Assembly: GCF_013836145.1 (NCBI RefSeq)
Contig: NZ_CP057483.1
Location: 2,914,001 to 2,978,000 of the forward strand
Direction: 5' to 3'
Origin: Citrobacter sp. RHB25-C09
GTDB taxonomy: Bacteria; Pseudomonadota; Gammaproteobacteria; Enterobacterales; Enterobacteriaceae
DNA length: 64,000 nucleotides
Part shown: positions 45,205 through 53,715 of the stretch, piece by piece
Layout of the letters: each line of letters begins with the position of its first letter
How positions within the stretch are numbered: position 1 is the first letter of the stretch
The notes under the pieces: generated by a model
What the model was told of the DNA's origin: nothing
The model's database searches: none
What the model saw: the letters and a program-made list of their open reading frames with translations, nothing else
Position numbers and translations under genes: made by a program

Positions 45205-46410
45205 TTAGTGGCTATAAGGGCGTTTCAGATTACAGTCGCGGTTAAGCTCCACGCCGAAGCCGGGTTTATCCAGTACTGATTTATGGATACGTCCATTCAC
45301 AGGCACCGGCTCATCAAGCAGAATCGGGTCAAACTGCGGACGCATGGTTGAACAGTCCGGGCTGGTCATCAGGAATTCGCTAAACGGCGTGTTAGTGAAA
45401 GTAATCACCGCATGGTGTGAGTAAACCGACGAGCCGTGCGGAACCACCAGCTGTCCACGCGATTTGGCGATTGCCGCAATTTCGACCAGTGTTGTTAGAC
45501 CGCCACACCAGCCAACGTCCGGTTGCATAATATCGATACCGGTTTCAGCCAGCGTGCGGAAGGATTGCAGCGTGCCGTGATGCTCACCGCTGGTGACCAT
45601 CATTCCGGCTGGGGCGTTACGCTTCAGTTCGCGATAGCCTTCGTACTGCTGTGGCGGCAGGCACTCTTCAATCCACTTCAGATTCGACGGCGCACAGGCA
45701 TGGGCCAGTTTCGTCGCATAGTTGACGTCCTGGCTCATCCAGCAGTCGAGCATCAGCCAGAAGTCAGGTCCGCACTTCTCGCGCATCTCTGCGACCATCG
45801 CCGCATCTTTACGGATCCCGGCGTCACCATCGTGTGGCCCCCAGTGGGTCGGCATTTTGCCGCCAATAAAGCCCATCTCTTTCGCCAGATCCGGACGCGC
45901 ACCGGTGGCATAAAACTGAATTTCGTCACGGACTGCGCCGCCCAGCAGTTTGTAGACCGGCAGACCGACCACCTTGCCGAACAGATCCCAAAGGGCCAAA
46001 TCCACGCAGGAGATAGTATTCATGACCAGCCCGCCGGAGCCGGAGTAGTACATCGTCGCTCCCAGCATCTGATCGTGAATAAGTTTGATGTCGCTGACGC
46101 ATTTGCCTTCAATAAAGCGATTGAGATGCTTTTCAACGATAAAGCAGCCCATCTCGCCGGCCGTAGAGACGGCAAACCCCGTTTGACCGTTTTCCGCCTC
46201 CACCTCTACAATCAGCGTGCCCAGCACGTTGATGCCAAACGACTGGCGCGACTGTTCGTATTGATGGTATTTGCTCATTGGGGTGGCGATGTGATCGTCA
46301 ATCCAGTGGTTAGCCCCCTGGTCATGATAATCACCGCCGCCCGCGCCTTTTTCAGCGGTAGCGCCGCCGGTGAACCACGCGCGGACCTGTTTAATTTTGG
46401 GTAGGGTCAT
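45205..46410 (-). CDS. rhmD: L-rhamnonate dehydratase
   Basis: Enolase-superfamily enzyme that dehydrates L-rhamnonate to 2-keto-3-deoxy-L-rhamnonate. The start MTLPKIKQVR gives 401 residues. Metal ligands are in WLMLDCWMS, WIEECLPP and TSGEHHG, and the catalytic His in GSSVYSHHAV. It starts 14 bases after rhmR, so the regulator and enzymes are probably one transcript. Confidence 0.96.
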   Translation of the reverse strand: MTLPKIKQVRAWFTGGATAEKGAGGGDYHDQGANHWIDDHIATPMSKYHQYEQSRQSFGINVLGTLIVEVEAENGQTGFAVSTAGEMGCFIVEKHLNRFIEGKCVSDIKLIHDQMLGATMYYSGSGGLVMNTISCVDLALWDLFGKVVGLPVYKLLGGAVRDEIQFYATGARPDLAKEMGFIGGKMPTHWGPHDGDAGIRKDAAMVAEMREKCGPDFWLMLDCWMSQDVNYATKLAHACAPSNLKWIEECLPPQQYEGYRELKRNAPAGMMVTSGEHHGTLQSFRTLAETGIDIMQPDVGWCGGLTTLVEIAAIAKSRGQLVVPHGSSVYSHHAVITFTNTPFSEFLMTSPDCSTMRPQFDPILLDEPVPVNGRIHKSVLDKPGFGVELNRDCNLKRPYSH

Positions 46411-46424
46411 AATGTTCTCCATTG

Positions 46425-47207
46425 TTATGAGGCAAGTGAGTCGAAGGGGCTTTTCCATCCCAGCAAACGCGAGATATCTTTCGCGCAGGCAATTGCCTTA
46501 CCGGCCAGATAGTCACGGTTCTCTTCGTTGATTTGTAAGCGGGTACCGACCACCGAAATGGCGGCGGCGGGTTCGTTGTTAGCGTTAAATACGGGAGCAG
46601 CAACACAGCGCACATCCGGGTAATCTTCCCCATTATCAAAACTCCATCCACGCTGGCGGATGCGTTCAAGCTCATCGCTTAACTGCTGAGGTTCGGTGAT
46701 TGTTGTCGCTGTCGCACGCTCCCAGACCAGTTGTTCGATAATGGTTTTGCGCACGGCGGCGGGTTGCCATGCCAGCAGACATTTCCCGATGCCGGAACGA
46801 TACAGCGAGAGGCTTTTCCCTTCGTGCGAACGCACGCTGATGGTCGAAGGCGATTCCACTTTCAGGATGTAATACGCGCTTTCGTGATCGATGATCCCGA
46901 GATGGCAGAGCAACCCGGTTTCATCCATCAACTGGGTGAGACGAGGACGTGCCAGTTCACGCAGATCCATTTTGCTGAGCGCATGACCGGAAAGCTCTAC
47001 CAGCTTGGTCCACAGGCAGAAATTTTCATGGTGATCGACGCTGATAAACCGCTGACGCTTAAGTTCATTAAGCAGCAGATAAGCGGTACTTTTCGGAATA
47101 CCCAGCGTTTCAACGATGGTAGCGGCGCTGCAGGGGCCAATTCGCGCGATCAGATTAAGAATATCGATCGCCCGGGTCAGCGCCGGGACTTTGCTTGATT
47201 CCAACAT
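46425..47207 (-). CDS. rhmR: IclR-family regulator RhmR of rhamnonate use
   Basis: A 260-residue IclR-type regulator with an N-terminal winged helix (ALTRAIDILNLIARI ... GIPKSTAYLLLNEL) and a C-terminal ligand-binding domain (HLGIIDHESAYY ... GKCLLAW ... DVRCVAAPVF). It is the first gene of the rhm cluster. Inverted repeats directly upstream suggest it controls itself and the downstream genes. Confidence 0.94.
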   Translation of the reverse strand: MLESSKVPALTRAIDILNLIARIGPCSAATIVETLGIPKSTAYLLLNELKRQRFISVDHHENFCLWTKLVELSGHALSKMDLRELARPRLTQLMDETGLLCHLGIIDHESAYYILKVESPSTISVRSHEGKSLSLYRSGIGKCLLAWQPAAVRKTIIEQLVWERATATTITEPQQLSDELERIRQRGWSFDNGEDYPDVRCVAAPVFNANNEPAAAISVVGTRLQINEENRDYLAGKAIACAKDISRLLGWKSPFDSLAS

Positions 47208-47279
47208 ACTGGACTCCAGTCTGAGATACTGGAATCAGTGTGATCGGTCTGGACCGGGAAATTTGTGAAGCACGTCAAA
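47208..47279 (-). promoter_or_regulatory. Putative rhm operator array and CRP site
   Basis: Three inverted repeats lie just upstream of rhmR: a perfect ACTGGA-C-TCCAGT (47208-47220) touching the start codon, a related ACTGGAATCAGT (47228-47239), and GGTC-TG-GACC (47246-47255). A CRP-like TGTGA-N6-TCAAA is at 47264-47279. They suit an autoregulated sugar-acid operon; binding is inferred. Confidence 0.55.
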
Positions 47280-47398
47280 TCGCGCCGCTGTTCCAACGGA
47301 ATGGAGAAATTACTCATAGAAATGTGAGGTTCAACACGGATTTTTTCGCAAGGAGTACAACAGGTTGGACAATTTGACGATCGAAGGCCCGGTTCGAA

Positions 47399-47427
47399 GG
47401 CCCGATAAGCATAACGCCATCGGGCTT
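47399..47427. terminator. REP-like hairpin downstream of yfaY/upstream of rhmR region
   Basis: GGCCCGATAAGC...GCCATCGGGCTT hairpin 7 bases past the yfaY stop; GAAGGCCCG is duplicated just before it (47383-47403). Probable yfaY transcript end. Confidence 0.6.
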
Positions 47428-47433
47428 CCGGAG

Positions 47434-48633
47434 TTACATCGTTAACGAGTCAACCACTTCAATCCAGCCATGCTCCGTCGCAATATCCTGACCATTAAGC
47501 CAGCGGCGCAGCATGTTCAGGGCCATCATAGCGCAAACTTCCTGACGCACTGGCAGGCTGTGGCGCGTTACGCTGAAATGAACCCGCAGGGCAAAGGTTC
47601 CGTCGGGCGTCGCCAGCGCAAAATTCAGGTGGTCATTTTCCAGCCCGGAAACGGCCAGTGCCAGACCGGCATAATGTTTACTTCGCCGCTCTGCTGTCCA
47701 GTGAGCGGTTTGCGCGAGTGTCTCTTCCTGCGAAGGCACCACTTCACTGGCCAGTAGCGGGGCCTCAGCGCGGGAAAGCTGTAATGCGATAAGCCCTCCC
47801 GTGTACTGTTCGCTGAGCGTCAAACTCAGTTGGCGCTTTTGCAACTCACGGGTAATCTGATGCGGCAAACCTTCGGTCCCTTCAAAAATCACGCTCTGTC
47901 CGGCAACCTGTTTAACCTCCTGCCACAAGGTTTGCATCGCATCGCGCTGGGCGTAAGGTCCGGTCAGTTTCAGCTCAATAATCGGCATGGAGGAGCGGTA
48001 GCCGATGGTCACACCCTCTGGCAGTTGCAGCGTGTCCAGGCTTTGCGCCAGATCGCTTTCCGAACGTCCGAAGGTCGTTAAGCGCAGGCACAGCGGCGGT
48101 GCCTCGAGCGCGAAACGCTCCCGCAGGCGCGGCAGGATCTCATGCTCAACCATCACTTTAAATTCAGAAGGAACGCCCGGGGTAAAGAACATCAGGCAGC
48201 GGTTCAGTTGTACGGCAAAGCCGCAGGCGGTACCGACAGGATTATTAATAAATTCAGCGCTGGCAGGGAGTTCGGCCTGCTTACGGTTGCTTGGGGCCAT
48301 CACCCGACCGCGCTCACAGAAAAAACGTTCCATCTCGGCAAGCCAGGGTTCATGCAGAACCAGCCCTTCCCCTTTTGCCGTCGCAGCGGCAAGCGCGCTT
48401 AAATCATCGCTGGTCGGCCCCAGACCGCCGTTGACGATAAGCACGTCGGCATGCAGGCTTCGCTCACGTAATATGGCAACCAGATCGTCCAGGTTATCGC
48501 CTACTGTATTACGGCGTGTTAAGGGTAGCCCCTGGTTAAAGAAAAAATCGGCCAGCCAGGCAGCGTTGGTGTCGACGATTTGCCCGTGCAACACCTCATC
48601 CCCGGTGGATAACATCTCCACGTTTAACATCAT
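47434..48633 (-). CDS. yfaY: CinA-like protein YfaY
   Basis: A 399-residue CinA-family protein. The N-terminal MoaB/MogA-like domain (about 1-170) has LSTGDEVLHGQIVDTNA and VNGGLGPTSDDLS and is linked to nucleotide pyrophosphatase activity in relatives. The C-terminal domain resembles NMN deamidase, but the usual TGIAGP loop is replaced by AVSGLEN and the SCTGG motif by QYTGG, so deamidase activity is doubtful. In E. coli PncC is the active NMN deamidase. Confidence 0.88.
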   Translation of the reverse strand: MMLNVEMLSTGDEVLHGQIVDTNAAWLADFFFNQGLPLTRRNTVGDNLDDLVAILRERSLHADVLIVNGGLGPTSDDLSALAAATAKGEGLVLHEPWLAEMERFFCERGRVMAPSNRKQAELPASAEFINNPVGTACGFAVQLNRCLMFFTPGVPSEFKVMVEHEILPRLRERFALEAPPLCLRLTTFGRSESDLAQSLDTLQLPEGVTIGYRSSMPIIELKLTGPYAQRDAMQTLWQEVKQVAGQSVIFEGTEGLPHQITRELQKRQLSLTLSEQYTGGLIALQLSRAEAPLLASEVVPSQEETLAQTAHWTAERRSKHYAGLALAVSGLENDHLNFALATPDGTFALRVHFSVTRHSLPVRQEVCAMMALNMLRRWLNGQDIATEHGWIEVVDSLTM

Positions 48634-48743
48634 GTTCTCCTGCTTTTATGATGAAAACACTATAACGCATAGGGGGAAATCGCGTGGAAGGAAAAAATCC
48701 GGAAGGATGTAAAATGGCGCGACGGGAAATCGCGCCGGTGTGA

Positions 48744-49286
48744 TTAGAAGCTGGCGTTGACCCCGACGTAGGGACCATCTGCAACGACGTTATCCGGGGC
48801 ACCGTCTTTACCGGCAAGATTCAGATAACGGTAACCCGCTTCAATGCTCAGAGGCCTGAGAATAGTCAGACGCGCCCCCGCATTGGCCTCTTCATAGCTA
48901 TCGATACCGCTGGACAGTGAGTCCGGAGAGTAGTAGTACTCGCCAAACAGACGGAACCTGTCACCCATCGGCCACTGTAATCCGCCACCGACTGCCGCCG
49001 CGTAACCTTCATCGCTGTCGTTCGGATGGGTATATAACCCCTTTCCGCCTACCGTTGCCATCAATGGTCCAAGTGGAATGTTCAAGCCAAGGCCCAGACC
49101 TGCCGCATCGCCGTCGTCATCGTTGTGCATCCAGTTGCCGCTCAGTGCAAGACCGGACGTTTCCGTACCAAAGCCAACGCCGATATTGGTGTAATCCTCC
49201 CCCGCCTGGCCGCTGATGCTCATCGCATTGACCGATGCGGAGACCAACAGCATACCCGCCATTCCTAAAATTTTACTTTTCTTCAT
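48744..49286 (-). CDS. yfaZ: Putative outer membrane beta-barrel protein YfaZ
   Basis: A 180-residue YfaZ-family protein of unknown role. The start MKKSKILGMAG is chosen over a Met ten codons earlier because it begins a clean signal peptide ending SVNAMSIS. The mature part alternates polar and hydrophobic residues and ends in Phe (GPYVGVNASF), typical of outer membrane barrels. The 302-base gap to nudI is AT-rich and shows no other gene. Confidence 0.88.
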   Translation of the reverse strand: MKKSKILGMAGMLLVSASVNAMSISGQAGEDYTNIGVGFGTETSGLALSGNWMHNDDDGDAAGLGLGLNIPLGPLMATVGGKGLYTHPNDSDEGYAAAVGGGLQWPMGDRFRLFGEYYYSPDSLSSGIDSYEEANAGARLTILRPLSIEAGYRYLNLAGKDGAPDNVVADGPYVGVNASF

Positions 49287-49588
49287 TTTTACCCTTTCCA
49301 GCAAGCAAGTGTACAAAATGCCCCAAAACCGCGGGATTGTACTGCCATAGGCAAAGGAATCAATGAGCTAAAAAAGCGATTATCCTGCAATTTGTAAGAA
49401 AATACGTCTATCAGACAGGGCGCGAGGTTCAGCTAAAACCATTTAGCCAATAAGGAATTGCCCAGGATCAATATTTTATTCAGCAATCTTCCCTACATTG
49501 AATTCCGAATTTTAAAGGTAATTAATGAATTATCTTATATTGTTGACAGATATTGACCCATTTTACCTCTGCTTCAAGGAACTTAACC

Positions 49589-50014
49589 GTGCGACAAAGG
49601 ACTATTGTTTGCCCATTAATAGAAAATGAAGGAAGTTATCTCCTGTGCCAAATGGCCGACGATCGGGGAGTATTCCCGGGTCAATGGGCACTTTCAGGCG
49701 GCGGTGTTGAGCCCGGCGAGCTCATTGAGGATGCGCTGCGCCGCGAAATTCGCGAAGAACTTGGTGAAGAGCTGATTCTGACCGAAGTCAAACCCTGGAC
49801 CTTTAGTGACGACATCCGCACCAAAACCTACCCTGATGGCAGCCAGGAAGAAATTTATATGATTTACCTGATCTTCGACTGCGTTGCCGCCAACCGAGAA
49901 GTTCATATTAACGAAGAATTTCAGGCATTTGCATGGGTCAGACCCGACGATTTACCGAAATACGATTTAAATGTTGCTACCCTCAAGACACTAAGCCTGA
50001 AGGGCTTACTGTAA
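49589..50014 (+). CDS. nudI: Nucleoside triphosphatase NudI
   Basis: Nudix hydrolase acting on (deoxy)pyrimidine nucleoside triphosphates. I place the start at GTG 49589 (VRQRTIVCPL), nine bases after AAGGA, giving 141 residues like E. coli; an ATG 12 codons upstream is possible but extends beyond the family. The Nudix box GGGVEPGELIEDALRREI followed by REELGEEL is complete. Confidence 0.94.
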   Translation: MRQRTIVCPLIENEGSYLLCQMADDRGVFPGQWALSGGGVEPGELIEDALRREIREELGEELILTEVKPWTFSDDIRTKTYPDGSQEEIYMIYLIFDCVAANREVHINEEFQAFAWVRPDDLPKYDLNVATLKTLSLKGLL

Positions 50015-50020
50015 TTGCTG

Positions 50021-50051
50021 ATGACAGCCGACGCAGGCTGTCATTATTTTT
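50021..50051 (+). terminator. Terminator between nudI and ais
   Basis: Stem ATGACAGCC/GGCTGTCAT with a 6-base loop and a T-rich tail, 7 bases past the nudI stop; nudI and ais converge here. Confidence 0.85.
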
Positions 50052-50067
50052 ACGCGAATAGCGTTAT

Positions 50068-50673
50068 TTAGGGTGCGACCAGTTGACCATCTAAAAACAG
50101 TTTTCCGTGTTCCGCATGCATCACCAGCGCATCCAGATAATCGGGTTCATATTTTACGCCGCGCATATTTTTCGCAAGCCTGGTCAGACAATGATTATGG
50201 GTAAAAATAACTACATTGTTATTACCCGATTTATTCACCAATGCATTAATTGAGCGATACGTTTGTTTACCACATTGGTGCATATTTTTATCTACGACAA
50301 CTTTTTTACCGGTTGAAAACCATGTCGCTGATTGAATTGTCCGTACCGTATCGCTGGCATACAGATCGTAATTTGGAATTTCTTTAGAAAAAGAGAGCCC
50401 CCGCGCCCGAACCTGATGCGCACCATAAACCGTAATCCCCGTTTTATCGGATAAACAGACGTTATCAGAACGATCGCAGCGCTGAGCATGACGAATCAAT
50501 ACGATGACAGGGTGCTGTTTTGCCAGCAATGCCAGCGTACGTGTATTAATCCCTGGTAAGCCATTGCTACTCCAGGCAAACTGGCTACCGAATCCGGCGA
50601 GCAGGGCCAGTGATGTCACCAGGATAATCAGCAATTTTCGGTATTTAATAAAAAACGGAGATAATACAAGCAC
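50068..50673 (-). CDS. ais: Ais, lipopolysaccharide core heptose(II)-phosphate phosphatase
   Basis: Histidine-phosphatase-fold protein of 201 residues that removes phosphate from LPS core heptose II in relatives (PmrG). It has an N-terminal signal/anchor helix (about 12-30), the phospho-His motif VLIRHAQRCDRSD and the second His in FTHNHCLTRL. In E. coli and Salmonella it is divergent from arnB and under PmrA/BasR control; here the divergent gene is an ArnT-like gene instead. Confidence 0.93.
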   Translation of the reverse strand: MLVLSPFFIKYRKLLIILVTSLALLAGFGSQFAWSSNGLPGINTRTLALLAKQHPVIVLIRHAQRCDRSDNVCLSDKTGITVYGAHQVRARGLSFSKEIPNYDLYASDTVRTIQSATWFSTGKKVVVDKNMHQCGKQTYRSINALVNKSGNNNVVIFTHNHCLTRLAKNMRGVKYEPDYLDALVMHAEHGKLFLDGQLVAP

Positions 50674-50823
50674 GGCACTCTCGATGTGATAACAGAAAAG
50701 AGAAACGGGTCGGTACGGTGTTATGTTCAGTGTACGGACGTCGCAGGTGAATAAAAATGCGCCAAAAAATCCGCAAAAGCAAAGAAATTTGCGGCTAAAA
50801 AAAACCTTTATCTGTGCCGCAAC

Positions 50824-50840
50824 CTTAAGGTTAAATTAAT
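50824..50840 (+). promoter_or_regulatory. Candidate PmrA (BasR) box
   Basis: CTTAAG-GTTAA-ATTAAT fits the PmrA box pattern YTTAAK-N5-YTTAAK with a perfect first half and 4 of 6 in the second. It lies 54 bases before the ArnT-like start, in the gap divergent from ais, where E. coli and Salmonella carry the PmrA box of the arn operon. Confidence 0.5.
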
Positions 50841-50893
50841 ATTTAAATTGTACTCTTTCGACCAAATGCATTCTGAAATTCGGCTTTTATATT

Positions 50894-52354
50894 ATGTGGC
50901 GCAACCTGAAATCTGTACGTCTCTATTTGGCTTTCTTCGCATATATAATTGTCTATTATATTCTCCCAATCAATACTCGCTTGCTCTGGCAGCCCAATGA
51001 AACCCGCGATAGCGAAATCATCCGGGAGATGCTGGCTTCGGGACACTGGTTTGCACCTCAGTTTCTCGGCCTGCATGACGGTGGATTCGATCTGCCCTGG
51101 CTTTGGTTTAGCAGCATCGGCCAGTGGGTGTTCGGGACGAGCAATTTCGCCGTGCGTGCTGGCGCTATTTTCGCGACACTACTGATGGCCGCTTTGGTTG
51201 CTGGCTTTACTGTTCGCCTGTGGCAGGACAAGCGTACTGCGTTGATAGCCACCCTGCTCTTTCTCTCACTTTCCGCTGTTTATAGCATTGGCACCAGTGC
51301 ACTTCAGGCACCGGTTGATGCCCTTAACATTCTGCTATGTCTGTACTGTCTTTGGCTGGGGAGCGCGTCTGCAAAAAACGGCAATAGCCGTCACGCACTC
51401 TGCTGGTTTGGGCTGGCAGGTAGTCTGGCGTTACTGGCATGGAACAGTCTGACCAGTCTGAGCGTTTATCAGAATAACCTCCCTCGTTGGTCAGTATTCC
51501 CCCTGCTGTTGGCGGGCAGTCTTCCCTGGCTTGGTCTGTTGCCCGGTGCACTGTTCAGCACCTGGCGTGGTCGAAATCACATCCGGGGTGCGTTGCCTCT
51601 GGTATGCCTGGCTGTTATCCCGATTCTGTTGGTTAGCCTGAGTAACAGCACGTTGTTATGCTTGCTCCTCGTCAGCTCCGCGCCGATGGCAATCCTGATG
51701 GCACGATATGGTCTGTATACGGCCCCCAATAACCCCTTGCCGTTACGCGTGAACGGCTGGATCAACATCGCTATTGGCATCACGGGTATTATTGCGACCT
51801 TCATCGTCTCCTCATGGGGACCGATGCAGACCCCGCTCTGGACGCATGTCGAAACCTACAAAGTCTTTTGTTCATGGGGAATTTTTATCATCTGGCTCTG
51901 TTTTGGCGCCTCTACGCTGAATAATAGTGATAAAACGTGGACGTTTTCCGCGCTCTGCCCGTTAGGGCTGGTCTTGCTGCTCGGTTTTTCGGTTCCCGAC
52001 AGAGTGATGGAATACAGACAGCCACAGTTTTTAGCCGAGATCATGCGCGAGCCGCTCGAGTCGAGTGACTATATTTTATCTGACAGTGTTGGGATCGCCG
52101 CCGGGCTGGGCTGGAGTCTGAAACGGGACGACATCTTAATCTATACGCCTCGTAGCGAAATGCCTGTTGCCGGTACTGAAGGACACATCATCAGGAAGCG
52201 TGATTTCCCTGTCTGGCTGCGCCAGCATCGGGAAGAAGGCAACATTACGCTGGTTTTGTCTGACGCAGAGAATAAGCCTGCTGACCTGCCGCCTGCAGAT
52301 AGCACTGAAAACCTGGGACGACTGGTATTATACCAATATCGCCCCACCCATTAA
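50894..52354 (+). CDS. Degenerate ArnT-like glycosyltransferase (GT83 family) lacking key motifs
   Basis: A 486-residue polytopic membrane protein clearly related to ArnT, which adds 4-amino-4-deoxy-arabinose to lipid A (about 550 residues in E. coli). Shared stretches include NTRLLWQP, SIGQWVFG, AGSLPWLGLLPGAL and NGWINIAIG. Expected functional motifs are changed: QPDET is QPNET (Asn35), the EKPIAGYW-like motif is GFDLPWLW (residues 65-72), the YxxLDP segment is ALQAPVD, and KGKLPTY is SNSTLLC. About 70 residues of the middle (between SLSVY and QNNLPRW) are missing. The frame is open throughout, so it may be expressed, but enzyme activity is doubtful. No clear ribosome binding site. arnB, C, A, D, E and F are not in the window. 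Confidence 0.85.
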   Translation: MWRNLKSVRLYLAFFAYIIVYYILPINTRLLWQPNETRDSEIIREMLASGHWFAPQFLGLHDGGFDLPWLWFSSIGQWVFGTSNFAVRAGAIFATLLMAALVAGFTVRLWQDKRTALIATLLFLSLSAVYSIGTSALQAPVDALNILLCLYCLWLGSASAKNGNSRHALCWFGLAGSLALLAWNSLTSLSVYQNNLPRWSVFPLLLAGSLPWLGLLPGALFSTWRGRNHIRGALPLVCLAVIPILLVSLSNSTLLCLLLVSSAPMAILMARYGLYTAPNNPLPLRVNGWINIAIGITGIIATFIVSSWGPMQTPLWTHVETYKVFCSWGIFIIWLCFGASTLNNSDKTWTFSALCPLGLVLLLGFSVPDRVMEYRQPQFLAEIMREPLESSDYILSDSVGIAAGLGWSLKRDDILIYTPRSEMPVAGTEGHIIRKRDFPVWLRQHREEGNITLVLSDAENKPADLPPADSTENLGRLVLYQYRPTH

Positions 52355-53715
52355 CGAGTCACCGAACGAACCCAATCCAGTAGCGCACGACGGGAGATTT
52401 TGATTCCGCCACTTTTCAGTTCATCAGGTAAAGACAGCCAGCGTACCGGCTGCTGAAAACGCGCCAGCTTGTCTTTGACCCATTCACTGAGATCGACCTC
52501 AGCGATCTGCGGTTCAAATTCCACGACCGCCACCGGACGATGCCCGAATTCTGCGTCCTCTATGGGAACGATAAACGCTTGCAGAATGTGCGGATGGGTA
52601 AGAATCACGCGCTCCACCTCTTCAGGCTGAATCCCTTCTCCTCCACTAAAAAAGAGATTATCCAGCCGTCCGATAATGGTTAACTTACCTTCATTTAGCA
52701 CACCACGATCGCGTGTCGCGAACCAGCCCTCGTCGTTAACCAACGGTAGAAGTTCGCCGTCTCGCCAGTAACCCTGCGCCATGCTGGCGGCTCGCAGCCA
52801 GACTTCGTCGTCAACAATTTTGACTTCCCGACCGGGTAAAGGCTCTCCGACATCCGCCAGCCCATCCGCTTCCTTGGCGCAGACGGTGGAAGCAAATTCG
52901 GTCAGACCATAGCCGCACCAGCAGCGAATCCCCTGAGCGTCAGCCTGCCCGGTGAGTTCAACCGGAATAGCCGCCCCGCCCAACAGTACGGCTTTCAGCG
53001 TTACCGGGGTTTTGTTCACCAGCAGACGCCAGAGTTGCGTTGGCACCAGAGATGCATGGGTACATCCTGCCAGCATCTGTTCCAGCGGCTGCTTTTCCCG
53101 CACCGTCATCCGTGCACCGGCAAACAACCAGCGCCACAAAATGCCCTGTCCGGAAACATGAAACAACGGTAAGGAGAGCAGCCAGTCATCATCCTGAGTA
53201 AATGGAATCATCGACAGGACGCCTTCGGCGCTCGCAAGATGCGCCTGAATGCTATGAACGGCAGCTTTCGGTAAGCCAGTGGATCCTGAGGTGAGCGTCA
53301 TTGAGCATAAACGCGCCGGATGCCACGCCGCGCTATGTGCATCACCTTTTTCCTGCATCGAAAGCGGGGTCAGAAAGGCAGGGCAATCACCGTCCTCAAG
53401 ATCCAGGGCAAAGTCCAGGGTTAAGCCTGGCAGCAATGTGGTGAGTAATGATGACGGAAGCTGCGGGTTAACCGGCAGAACGCGTGCCCCGCACTGTAAT
53501 AACGCCAGCCATGCCAGCAGCGTTTGCGGGTGATTCCAGGCGCGCAGCATCACGCCGCTGCCCTCAGCGACGCCCTGGGCAGCAAAGCCGCCAGCCAGGG
53601 CATCAATACGACAACACAGTGTGCGCCAGCTTAACACCTCCGCGCTGAGGCGTAAGGCAGGGGCATCTCCACGAACCTGCCGCCAGTGACGCCACGGCCA
53701 GTCAGTGAAGATCAT
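52351..53715 (-). CDS. menE: o-Succinylbenzoate-CoA ligase MenE
   Basis: Acyl-CoA ligase that activates o-succinylbenzoate in menaquinone synthesis. The start MIFTDWPWRH gives 454 residues and an ATGA overlap with the menC stop; an earlier Met lies inside menC. The AMP-binding motif is MTLTSGSTGLPKAA, with CGYGLTEFAS and the C-terminal GRLDNLFFSGGEGIQP hinge. Its stop overlaps the end of the convergent ArnT-like gene by 4 bases. Confidence 0.97.
   Translation of the reverse strand: MIFTDWPWRHWRQVRGDAPALRLSAEVLSWRTLCCRIDALAGGFAAQGVAEGSGVMLRAWNHPQTLLAWLALLQCGARVLPVNPQLPSSLLTTLLPGLTLDFALDLEDGDCPAFLTPLSMQEKGDAHSAAWHPARLCSMTLTSGSTGLPKAAVHSIQAHLASAEGVLSMIPFTQDDDWLLSLPLFHVSGQGILWRWLFAGARMTVREKQPLEQMLAGCTHASLVPTQLWRLLVNKTPVTLKAVLLGGAAIPVELTGQADAQGIRCWCGYGLTEFASTVCAKEADGLADVGEPLPGREVKIVDDEVWLRAASMAQGYWRDGELLPLVNDEGWFATRDRGVLNEGKLTIIGRLDNLFFSGGEGIQPEEVERVILTHPHILQAFIVPIEDAEFGHRPVAVVEFEPQIAEVDLSEWVKDKLARFQQPVRWLSLPDELKSGGIKISRRALLDWVRSVTR

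Noticed and set aside
45523..46404. 293-codon open frame opposite rhmD
   Set aside because: Antisense shadow; rhmD motifs are complete on the other strand.
52351..52354. Overlap of the ArnT-like stop and menE stop as evidence of a fusion or assembly error
   Set aside because: A four-base overlap of convergent stop codons is plausible and both frames are clean.
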